Shown here: positions 7,097 to 12,936 of the stretch, in pieces
Layout of the letters: every line of letters begins with the position of its first letter
How positions within the stretch are numbered: the stretch's first letter is position 1
Source of the DNA: an uncultured Mailhella sp.
GTDB taxonomy: Bacteria; Desulfobacterota; Desulfovibrionia; Desulfovibrionales; Desulfovibrionaceae
Assembly (NCBI GenBank): GCA_905192935.1
Contig: CAJJMX010000016.1
Span: 1 to 16,208, forward strand
Length of the DNA stretch: 16,208 nt
Reading direction: 5' to 3'
Translations under genes and position numbers: made by a program
Notes under the pieces: generated by a model
What the model was told of the DNA's origin: nothing
The model's input: the letters and a program-made list of their open reading frames with translations, nothing else
The model's database searches: none

Positions 7097-7126
7097 TGGC
7101 GGGAGAGGCTGAACTTTCGGCCGGGA
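7097..7126 (+). repeat. Imperfect direct repeat, copy 2 (after ruvC)
   Basis: Partner of the element at 6335-6368. It shares TGGCG, GAGA and CTGAACTTTCGGCCGGGA, but lacks the matching right arm and the U-tract that make copy 1 a terminator. Confidence 0.4.
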
Positions 7127-7673
7127 TGAGGTGTGTTCTGGCATATCCGTGAGACGCGTGATGCCCTTTACGTTTTTCCGTCATCGTTCCGGGGCGTGCC
7201 GCTAGTCGTCATCGTCCGGGGGGCGAAGATAAGCAGGTCTCCGCAGTCGGACGGCAGGTTTCCATGGTGCCGCGGAACAGGTCGTTTCCTGGCACAACGC
7301 CCGCATGCAAGCTTCCGGAGCCGTCCGGGAGCTTCTGCCTGCATCTCAGGCCCGGGGAAACGTTTTGGGGGGGATGCGAGTTTTTTTACAAAGGACGCTG
7401 CGCATGCTTTCGGAAAAGAAGAGTCTTCCCCAAAAAAATCATGTTTAAAAAGGATAATCTTTTTACGCTGTTGAAGGAAATTCAAAAATCCTCATTGCGT
7501 ATCGTCGCGAGATGAGGGGCGTACGTGGAGGAAAGCGGAACTTGAAGACCGCTCTCGCCGGCTCCGGGGTACGACGTTTTCCCTGTGCCCTGCCCGTTTT
7601 TTCGGGGAAAAAGGGGCGGGTGTTCAAATTTTTTTTGCAGATTCCCTCAGGACCGGCCGGGAGGGAAATACGC

Positions 7674-7721
7674 ATGTTCAAAAAAGAATACGGTTTTTCC
7701 CCGTTTCAGGACTTTTTTTGA
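7674..7721 (+). CDS. Possible 15-codon micro-ORF, phenylalanine-rich
   Basis: ATG at 7674 is preceded by a strong Shine-Dalgarno-like GGGAGGG (7659-7665) at 8-nt spacing and encodes MFKKEYGFSPFQDFF before TGA. Five of the 15 residues are Phe. It lies just upstream of the AT-rich palindrome and sigma-54-like promoter. A leader-peptide role is conceivable, but no clear attenuator of the usual form follows. The chance probability of such a short ORF is high. Confidence 0.15.
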   Translation: MFKKEYGFSPFQDFF

Positions 7722-7731
7722 AAGTGAAATT

Positions 7732-7755
7732 TTTATAATATTTTGATATTATAAA
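7732..7755. promoter_or_regulatory. 24-bp AT-rich palindrome, candidate operator or activator site
   Basis: TTTATAATAT (7732-7741) and ATATTATAAA (7746-7755) are perfect 10-bp inverted repeats around TTTG. The centre is about 60 bp upstream of the predicted start of the sigma-54-like promoter. Symmetry of this length suggests a dimeric regulator site; the regulator is unknown. Confidence 0.45.
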
Positions 7756-7778
7756 CAAAATTAAATTTTATTAATAGT

Positions 7779-7794
7779 TGGCATGAAAATTGCA
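7779..7794 (+). promoter_or_regulatory. Sigma-54 (RpoN) type -24/-12 promoter
   Basis: TGGCATGAAAATTGCA matches the sigma-54 consensus (TGGCACG, four bases, TTGCA) at every conserved position except one C-to-T change. The invariant GG (7780-7781) and GC (7792-7793) have the required 12-bp offset. Transcription would begin around 7804-7806. Genes under such promoters require an AAA+ enhancer-binding activator. A sigma-70 reading (CATAAT at 7793-7798) lacks a matching -35. Confidence 0.6.
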
Positions 7795-7804
7795 TAATAC
7801 TAGG

Positions 7805-7873
7805 CATCATTCCTTTGCAACACCAATCAACATCGTCTGCCCGTCGGCCTCCCTCTCCGGCGGGCTTTTTTTT
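7805..7873 (+). ncRNA. Candidate ~70-nt small RNA or attenuated leader of ychJ
   Basis: The sequence between the predicted sigma-54 start (~7805) and the U-tract of a strong intrinsic terminator (7839-7873) would form a discrete RNA of about 70 nt: a ~34-nt unstructured A/C-rich 5' part, then a GC hairpin whose 9-nt loop is CCTCCCTCT. The loop is complementary to Shine-Dalgarno sequences, including GGAGG at 7931-7935 of ychJ. The whole element is inferred from promoter and terminator alone. Confidence 0.4.
7839..7873 (+). terminator. Strong intrinsic terminator between sigma-54 promoter and ychJ
   Basis: GCCCGTCGG (7839-7847) pairs with CCGGCGGGC (7857-7865) over nine pairs including one G-U. 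The loop is 9 nt and eight Ts follow directly (7866-7873). It lies ~70 bp before the ychJ start codon and ~45 bp after the sigma-54-like promoter. Confidence 0.85.
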
Positions 7874-7943
7874 GCTCTTCTGCGGACTTGTCAACGGGGA
7901 AAAATGCGGGCACACTGCGCGCAAACCTTTGGAGGATATTTCT

Positions 7944-8435
<492 letters not shown>

Positions 8436-8673
8436 GGGCCTTTCGGGGAAAGAGCGTTTTCCGTCGTTTTTCGGGAGAAAGGACTTGCGTCTCAACGGAA
8501 AACCCTGTACAAGGCTTTTCCGGCAGTTCTTTTATGCGGAGGCAAGCGGCGGAAGCCGGAGAGGTTTTGCTGGACGCCAAAAAGAATGGCCGGCAGGGCT
8601 TGTCATTTCCCCATATTTGTGGCAGGCTCCCTGAACAGAAGGAACGTCTTTTTCCTTTTTTGTATGTATGTGA

Positions 8674-8692
8674 GTCTGCGCACAACGCAGAC
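8674..8692 (+). promoter_or_regulatory. Stem-loop in the dsrC 5' leader
   Basis: GTCTGCG (8674-8680) and CGCAGAC (8686-8692) form a perfect 7-bp stem with loop CACAA, 26 bp before the Shine-Dalgarno sequence. No U-tract follows, so it is not a terminator. It may protect or regulate the dsrC mRNA. The rest of the ~296-bp gap after ychJ holds one other hairpin (8496-8522) and no promoter I can call with confidence. Confidence 0.35.
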
Positions 8693-8731
8693 AATTTCCC
8701 CACAGTCCCAACATGTCCAAGGAGGACGCGC

Positions 8732-9049
8732 ATGGCTGAAGTTTCTTTCCAGGGAAAAACCTTTGAAGTCGACGAAGACGGCTTCCTGCTTCGTTTCGAA
8801 GACTGGTGCCCTGAATGGCTGGAATACGTGAAGGAATCTGAAGGTATTCCGGAACTCACCGCCGATCATCATAAGGTTATTGATTTCCTGCAGGACTACT
8901 ACAAGAAGAATGGTATCGCCCCCATGGTGCGTATCATGTCCAAGAACACCGGCTACAAGCTGAAGGAAATCTACGAACTGTTCCCCTCCGGCCCCGGCAA
9001 GGGCGCCTGCAAGATGGCCGGCCTGCCCAAGCCCACCGGCTGCGTGTAA
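8732..9049 (+). CDS. dsrC: Dissimilatory sulfite reductase-associated protein DsrC
   Basis: A 105-residue DsrC/TusE-family protein of the true DsrC type. Its flexible C-terminal arm carries both redox cysteines, Cys93 (GKGACKMAG) and the penultimate Cys104 (PTGCV). In sulfate reducers DsrC is the co-substrate of DsrAB sulfite reductase; it leaves as a trisulfide between these two cysteines and is then reduced, probably by the membrane complex DsrMKJOP. The helical body (DEDGFLLRFEDWCPEWLEYV, DFLQDYYKKNGIAPMVR) closely follows Desulfovibrio DsrC. The start is set by AAGGAGG at 8719-8725; the longer upstream reading frame is not part of the family. It is a single-gene unit, with a stem-loop leader and a very strong terminator, consistent with a highly expressed gene separate from dsrAB. 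Confidence 0.97.
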   Translation: MAEVSFQGKTFEVDEDGFLLRFEDWCPEWLEYVKESEGIPELTADHHKVIDFLQDYYKKNGIAPMVRIMSKNTGYKLKEIYELFPSGPGKGACKMAGLPKPTGCV

Positions 9050-9089
9050 GCCATTTACTTCGACCTCTGGTCGTATAACGGCTTTTAGG

Positions 9090-9122
9090 AAAGGCGAAAG
9101 AGTTTTACTCTTTCGCCTTTTT
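9090..9122 (+). terminator. Strong intrinsic terminator after dsrC
   Basis: AAAGGCGAAAGAGT (9090-9103) pairs perfectly with ACTCTTTCGCCTTT (9107-9120) over 14 bp with a TTT loop, ending in five Ts. A smaller hairpin CGACC-TCT-GGTCG (9061-9073) precedes it. Confidence 0.92.
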
Positions 9123-9126
9123 CTAC

Positions 9127-9155
9127 TTGCCTGCCGCAAATGCCTCTGATAGAGA
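9127..9155 (+). promoter_or_regulatory. Weak candidate promoter for the VWA-OmpA gene
   Basis: TTGCCT (9127-9132) and TAGAGA (9150-9155) are 17 bp apart in the short gap after the dsrC terminator. The -35 is a fair match and the -10 poor. It is proposed because a promoter is needed here, not because the match is strong. Confidence 0.2.
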
Positions 9156-9201
9156 TAGGACATCCGAGTTTGCCATAACATTTTAAGTAATGGAGGATTC
9201 C

Positions 9202-10206
9202 ATGAAAGTGTTTCGTAATGCACTGGCTGTCGCGGCTCTGGTGATGGGGATTGCCTCTGCTGCCCAGGCCGCTGACATGGTTCGCAAGGTGGACAGCTTT
9301 GATCTGCTCGCCGATCAGTCCGGCTCCATGATGATGCAGGCTCCTGAGCTCAAGATGACCAAGGCTGCCGCCGCCAAGCAGGTTCTCGCCGCCGTGAACG
9401 AAGCTATTCCGAATCTCGGCTACAAGGCTTCCATGCACACGGTTGCTCCTGCCGGCAAGGTCGTTTCCTATGGCGACTGGGACCGTTCCGCCATGAGCGA
9501 CGGTATTGCCTCCCTTAAGAGCGACGGTGTCATCTTCGGCCGTATGACTCCCATGGGCGACGGCTTTGCCGCCAACTCCGGCGATTATGCCACCATGGCC
9601 CGTCCTACCGCCATCGTGCTCGCCTCTGACGGTGCCAACAACACCGGCATCGATCCCGTGGCCGAAGCTGCCGCCATTTATCAGGCTCAGCCCGGTATCT
9701 GCTTCCATGTCATTTCCTTTGCCGACACTCCCGAAGGTCAGGCCGTGCTCGACAAGATCGCCGCTCTGAACTCCTGCTCCGTGTCCGTGAAGGGTGCCGA
9801 CCTCCTGGCCGATCAGAATGCCGTGAATCAGTTCGTGGCCGACGTGTTCTACACCACCGGTGCTCCCGTGGCCGAGGAAGCTCTCGTGCTCCATGGCGTG
9901 AACTTCGCTTTCGACTCCTACGCTCTTGACGCCAAGGCTCAGGGCATCCTCGATGAAGCTGCCGCCGTGCTCAAGGAAAAGAACGTGCGTGTGACCCTCG
10001 AAGGCTGGACCGACTCCATCGGCACCGACGCCTACAACAAGAAGCTCTCTCAGAACCGCGCCAACGCTGTTAAGGCGTATCTGGTCGAGCAGGGCGTGCC
10101 CGCTTCCAAGCTCACCGCCATCGGCATGGGCAAGTCCTTCAAGTACGACAACTCCACCGAAGAAGGCCGTTATCTGAACCGTCGTGTGGAAATCCTCTTC
10201 AACTAA
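9202..10206 (+). CDS. Exported VWA-OmpA domain protein
   Basis: A 334-residue protein. It has a Sec signal peptide at 1-23 (basic start, hydrophobic core ALAVAALVMGIASAA, cleavage after AQA), then a von Willebrand factor A-like domain (~30-215) with metal-ion-dependent adhesion site residues DQSGS (Asp38, Ser40, Ser42), a Thr at 116 and Asp143 in ASDGANN. A C-terminal OmpA/peptidoglycan-binding domain (~228-334) carries the TDSIG and SQNRA motifs with the diaminopimelate-contacting Asp271 and Arg286. It should sit in the periplasm or outer membrane bound to peptidoglycan, using the VWA face to bind a partner; that partner is unknown. The start at 9202 is chosen for GGAGG (9192-9196) and the signal peptide; an in-frame ATG at 9190 has no such site. 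Codon use is strongly biased, suggesting high expression. Confidence 0.9.
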   Translation: MKVFRNALAVAALVMGIASAAQAADMVRKVDSFDLLADQSGSMMMQAPELKMTKAAAAKQVLAAVNEAIPNLGYKASMHTVAPAGKVVSYGDWDRSAMSDGIASLKSDGVIFGRMTPMGDGFAANSGDYATMARPTAIVLASDGANNTGIDPVAEAAAIYQAQPGICFHVISFADTPEGQAVLDKIAALNSCSVSVKGADLLADQNAVNQFVADVFYTTGAPVAEEALVLHGVNFAFDSYALDAKAQGILDEAAAVLKEKNVRVTLEGWTDSIGTDAYNKKLSQNRANAVKAYLVEQGVPASKLTAIGMGKSFKYDNSTEEGRYLNRRVEILFN

Positions 10207-10224
10207 TCGCTGACAGACGCTGAC

Positions 10225-10252
10225 GAGAGGCCCGGCTTTTGTCGGGCCTCTC
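10225..10252 (+). terminator. Hairpin after the VWA-OmpA gene, weak terminator or attenuator
   Basis: GAGAGGCCCG (10225-10234) pairs perfectly with CGGGCCTCTC (10243-10252), and one more G-U and one G-C pair can extend it to a TTTT loop. It is followed by TCTATAAC rather than a U-run, so read-through into the next gene (start 10272) is likely. Confidence 0.5.
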
Positions 10253-10271
10253 TCTATAACGGAGTTTCCTG

Positions 10272-10685
10272 ATGTTTCGTCATTGTTTGATGGCTGTGGT
10301 GTTCTGCGGTCTGCTGGCCGATCCCTGCGGCGCCTTCGCCGCCAACGAGTCCAAGATCCAGGCAGATCTGAACACTTTTGCTCATCAGTACGTCACGAGC
10401 GCCAACAAGCGCATGACCGTCAATCGTGCGCGTCCTCAGGTCGTGAAGCGCGGCTCCTCCTACGTTGCCACGTTTACGGAAATCGATCAGAGCACGGTCA
10501 CGGCTCAGATGCGCAAGAGCAACAGCAAGCATTTTGACTATGTTGCCACGCTTTCCTACAACGAGCTTACCTTTGAATGTGTAGGCAAGACCCGCAAGGA
10601 AGCGACCAGCGGTCAGTTCCGCTGCGTGAAGGTGCGCAAGCTTACCGAACTTCCCCGCTATGTGAAGGGCAAGTGGGAAAACTGA
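10272..10685 (+). CDS. Small secreted protein of unknown function
   Basis: I do not recognise this 137-residue protein. It begins with a plausible Sec signal peptide (MFRHCLMAVVFCGLL..., cleavage after AFA, residue 23), leaving a mature basic protein of about 114 residues with no transmembrane segment. The mature part has exactly two cysteines (103 and 118), which could form a disulfide in the periplasm, and alternating hydrophobic segments (SYVATFTEI, STVTAQM, FDYVATLSYNELTFECVG) suggesting a small beta-rich domain. CGGAG at 10259-10263 is eight bases before the ATG. It follows the VWA-OmpA gene by 65 bp across a hairpin lacking a U-run, so the two may be co-expressed envelope proteins. A strong terminator follows. 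Confidence 0.75.
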   Translation: MFRHCLMAVVFCGLLADPCGAFAANESKIQADLNTFAHQYVTSANKRMTVNRARPQVVKRGSSYVATFTEIDQSTVTAQMRKSNSKHFDYVATLSYNELTFECVGKTRKEATSGQFRCVKVRKLTELPRYVKGKWEN

Positions 10686-10698
10686 TCCCGTTGCAGGA

Positions 10699-10728
10699 AA
10701 AAAGCCCCCTCATCCGAGGGGGCTTTTT
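10699..10728. terminator. Intrinsic terminator, potentially bidirectional
   Basis: GCCCCCTC (10704-10711) pairs with GAGGGGGC (10716-10723) around ATCC, flanked by AAAAA on the left and TTTTT on the right, so it can work on both strands. It ends the small secreted protein gene. Confidence 0.92.
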
Positions 10729-10734
10729 CTTTTA

Positions 10735-11565
10735 ACAGCTCCTGGGCGCGGAGGGAGGAGAAGCGCCGGAAAGGCGAAAAGTCCGCCATGCGGAAGGAAA
10801 ACAGTTCCTTTCGCGTAAGATCTGGACGGCGCGGTATCCCCGGGCTGGGATGCCGTTCCGAGGGCGATGTCGCCTCAGCCCCCTTTTTGTCCTTTCTGGA
10901 GATGTCGTTCATGAGCCCGCGTTGTGAGCCTGCGGCAGCGCATGTGAGATTTGACGGTTTGTCCGCTTCCGAGTGCTCCGGGGCTGTCTGCCTCAGGACG
11001 CATTCCTCCAGACTCCCGGCGTTTGCGCAGTGCGTATTTCTTGAAGACCTACCGGGCATGAGCCGGGGGCGGAAACGGGACCGGAACAGGCCCGTCTGCA
11101 CCTCGTTCCTTGGGGAAAACGCCGAAAGAAGGGGGGAAATGCCCGGAAGAACTTTCCGGGAGTATCGGGTATTCATGGGAAGAGTCGTCAGCCGTCGGGC
11201 GGGGGAGAAGCAGGGGAGGAGTTCCGGCCTGTGCCGGGCAGGGCACGCCGGCCGCATTCCTGTGCCGGTAGGAGGCTGGGGAGCGCTTCCGGCCGCAGAT
11301 GCCGGAGCGTCGTCGTGATTTGCGGAAGTTTTCCTTCTGGAGAGAGGAGGATTTGCCGTGTTCGTGGGGACGTCGAGGAAGGGACGGCGATCAGGTCCTG
11401 TTAGTTTTTTGGGGCGCGGCCTGTCGAAGTGCGGAGTTCTGCCCGTCCATGCCGGGAGCCATGGCGAAACGGCCTTCCCGAGCATGGCATTCTTCGGCTG
11501 CCGTGTTCTCGACTCCCGCAGAGGGATGGTGTGAGAACAGGCGGTATCCGGCCCCCATTGGCCCG
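10735..11565. other. Long GC-rich stretch with no convincing gene
   Basis: About 830 bp between two converging transcription units, both of which end in strong terminators. Open frames on both strands are Arg/Gly/Pro/Ser-rich, lack Shine-Dalgarno sites in the right place and contain no motif I recognise. One perfect 7-bp hairpin, CCCGGAA-GAACT-TTCCGGG (11142-11160), and several GC-rich imperfect stems are visible. For a convergent gap this is unusually long. It may be a decayed gene, or hold an unannotated structured RNA. Confidence 0.45.
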
Positions 11566-11597
11566 AAAAAAGGGCGGCGCCCTTGCGGACGCCGCCC
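11566..11597 (-). terminator. Intrinsic terminator of the terC-like gene
   Basis: Read on the minus strand, GGGCGGCG (11597-11590) pairs with CGCCGCCC (11579-11572) and is followed by six Us (11571-11566). It lies ~26 bp past the terC stop codon. Confidence 0.88.
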
Positions 11598-11622
11598 CGG
11601 GTCAGGTGTTGTTGTCTGAGGC

Positions 11623-12639
11623 TCAGGCCTTCTTTTCGGGCAGGAAGGAAGCGAGAATGCCGAGGGCAAGGAAGCCGACGACCACGCTCAGGGAGACCAT
11701 GGCGGGCAGGTGGATGACTCCGGCAACGTCGAGCAGCATCTTGGCGCCGATGAAGGCCAGGATGGCGATGACGGACTTTTCCAGATGACGCAGGTAGCGC
11801 TTGGCGGCGGCGAGCAGGAAGAACATGGACCGCAGGCCGAGAATGGCGAAGATGTTGCTCGTGTACACGATGAAGGGGTCGGGAGTGATGGCGAGCACGG
11901 CGGGCACGGAGTCGAAGGCGAACATGATGTCGGAGATTTCTATGACCACGAGGCAGAGGAACAGAGGCGTGGCGCGCCAGATGATCTTGCCCACGGGCTT
12001 TTCGGCCAGCTTGACGGTGCTGCCTTCCACGTGCTTCTTGGGAGCTTCCACGGCGTGGCCGTTTTCATCGGTACGCACGAAGAAGTCGTGGCCGTGCAGG
12101 TGCGTGTAGACGGGGATGAACTTCTGCGTCCAGCGCACGGCCCAGTGCTTGGAATAGTCGATGTCTTCATCAGTTTCCTTGCCGAGGGACTGGAACATCT
12201 TCCAGGCCGTCCAGAGCACGAACACGCCGAAACCGGCGAGGGCATAGGGGCCGAACATCTTGATGAGGGAGCTGCCTGCGGCCACAAAGAGCAGGCGCAT
12301 GACCACGGCTCCGAGAATGCCGTAGAACAGCACACGGTGCTGATAGGCGTCCTTGATGCCGAAGGATGTGAAGATGGCCATCATGACGAAGAGATTGTCG
12401 ACGGAAAGGGATTCTTCAAGCAGATAGCCGGCGATGAACAGCTGCATCTGCGAGGCGCCCTCGTTCCAGCCGATGTATCCGGCAAAGGCGAAGGCCAGCG
12501 AAATCCAGATGGCGGACCAGATGGCCGCATTGCGGGCCGTTACGGGCTTGTCGTCGTTGTGGGAACGAAGGTCGATCCACATGCACGTGATGATGACCAG
12601 AGAAAAGACGCCCACTTCCACCAGAGAGTGTCCGAACAT
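11623..12639 (-). CDS. TerC/Alx-family integral membrane protein (probable Mn2+ exporter)
   Basis: A 338-residue polytopic inner-membrane protein of the TerC family with about eight or nine hydrophobic segments. It holds both family acidic motifs within membrane helices: EESLSVDN (75-82) and EISDIMFAFDSVP (234-246). A hydrophilic His/Asp/Glu-rich loop (~152-215, HLHGHDFF) lies between the halves. TerC/Alx proteins are linked to tellurite resistance, alkaline response and, for riboswitch-controlled members, manganese export. The riboswitch here supports Mn2+ efflux as the likely role. The start at 12639 is preceded by GGAGG (12649-12645 on the minus strand). A longer in-frame N-terminus would begin inside the riboswitch terminator and is rejected. 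It is monocistronic, with its own promoter, riboswitch and terminator. Confidence 0.92.
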   Translation of the reverse strand: MFGHSLVEVGVFSLVIITCMWIDLRSHNDDKPVTARNAAIWSAIWISLAFAFAGYIGWNEGASQMQLFIAGYLLEESLSVDNLFVMMAIFTSFGIKDAYQHRVLFYGILGAVVMRLLFVAAGSSLIKMFGPYALAGFGVFVLWTAWKMFQSLGKETDEDIDYSKHWAVRWTQKFIPVYTHLHGHDFFVRTDENGHAVEAPKKHVEGSTVKLAEKPVGKIIWRATPLFLCLVVIEISDIMFAFDSVPAVLAITPDPFIVYTSNIFAILGLRSMFFLLAAAKRYLRHLEKSVIAILAFIGAKMLLDVAGVIHLPAMVSLSVVVGFLALGILASFLPEKKA

Positions 12640-12677
12640 GTATTCCTCCAGAGTTTTCCTTTTCTGCCGGAAGAAAC

Positions 12678-12718
12678 AAAAAAGACCTTCCGGCAATACT
12701 ACTATTGCCGCAAGGTCT
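12678..12718 (-). terminator. Riboswitch-controlled terminator in the terC leader
   Basis: On the minus strand a 16-position stem, between plus-strand arms 12683-12698 and 12703-12718, has a single mismatch and a 4-nt loop, and is followed by six Us (plus-strand A run 12678-12683). Its upstream arm contains the CCUUGCG that can alternatively pair with the 5' end of the aptamer. Confidence 0.85.
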
Positions 12719-12814
12719 CACTCATCAGACGGGCTGACGGCAATGCCAGAAGCTCTCGCTCCATGCTGTTGACATTGCCCGGGACTCATGGTCCCAGTTA
12801 CTCCCCTTTGCGTC
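12709..12814 (-). ncRNA. yybP-ykoY-type manganese riboswitch aptamer
   Basis: The minus-strand RNA has the family's hallmark AAAGGGGAGUAAC (12809-12797), a short hairpin GGGAC-CAUGA-GUCCC (12795-12781), a longer arm closed by GGCAAUG/CAUUGCC (12779-12773 / 12745-12739), and the conserved GUGAGACCUU at the 3' side. P1 would pair CGCAAAGG (12812-12805) with CCUUGCG (12715-12709), which is also the ascending arm of the terminator. In studied members Mn2+ stabilises P1 and prevents termination, so terC is expected to turn on at high Mn2+. Family recognised by eye, not by a covariance model. Confidence 0.88.
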
Positions 12815-12820
12815 CCTTTC

Positions 12821-12849
12821 TGAATAGTCAAAGATGTCCGAGCTGTCAA
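12821..12849 (-). promoter_or_regulatory. Sigma-70 promoter of the terC riboswitch transcript
   Basis: Minus strand: a perfect -35 TTGACA (12849-12844), 17-bp spacer, -10 TATTCA (12826-12821). The start is expected near 12814, immediately before the aptamer's first paired bases, so position independently supports the riboswitch boundaries. Confidence 0.75.
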
Positions 12850-12936
12850 GAGGCCGCTCCCCCTCTTGCCTGCTTCGGAAGGGAAAGTTACACTTCCTCC
12901 CGTATTTTTTCTACTTTTGATTTTTTCGAGGACAAC

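Larger units (their letters stand above)
6925..7731. other. Long stretch with no convincing gene
   Basis: About 800 bp between ruvC and the AT-rich regulatory region. Reading frames here are short, biased towards Arg/Pro/Ser or homopolymer-encoded residues, and mostly lack ribosome binding sites. Visible items: a perfect 6-bp hairpin TTCCGC-CGTT-GCGGAA (6930-6945) with no U-tract; the second copy of the direct repeat (7097-7126); an AT hairpin AAAAAG/CTTTTT (7447-7464); runs of seven or eight identical bases after 7365; and a 15-codon micro-ORF (7674-7721). I see no tRNA, 6S, SRP or RNase P RNA signature. It may be a decayed gene or structured untranslated DNA. Confidence 0.5.

Noticed and set aside
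7600..7645. Hairpin GCCC...GGGC with inner T/A stem followed by eight Ts, as a terminator
   Set aside because: The T-run starts about ten bases after the stem and the stem has an internal mismatch, so it does not fit a working intrinsic terminator.
6925..7731. Possible housekeeping RNA (6S, SRP, RNase P or tmRNA)
   Set aside because: None of the conserved cores of these RNAs could be found on either strand by eye.
7793..7798. CATAAT as a sigma-70 -10 element
   Set aside because: No acceptable -35 lies 16-18 bp upstream (ATTAAT-like only), and no extended -10 TG is in place, whereas the -24/-12 match is nearly complete. It is not fully excluded.
11149..11156. Third occurrence of GAACTTTC, as in the repeats flanking ruvC
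   Set aside because: Only eight bases match and the flanks do not align; this is expected by chance.
12640..12696. Nineteen-residue longer N-terminus of the TerC protein
   Set aside because: It would begin inside the riboswitch terminator and has no Shine-Dalgarno sequence, whereas 12639 has GGAGG at ideal spacing.
11710..12936. N-terminal extension of the carbonic anhydrase frame by over 400 codons
   Set aside because: The extension is antisense to terC and crosses its riboswitch; beta-carbonic anhydrases start close to the chosen Met with its own GAGG site.
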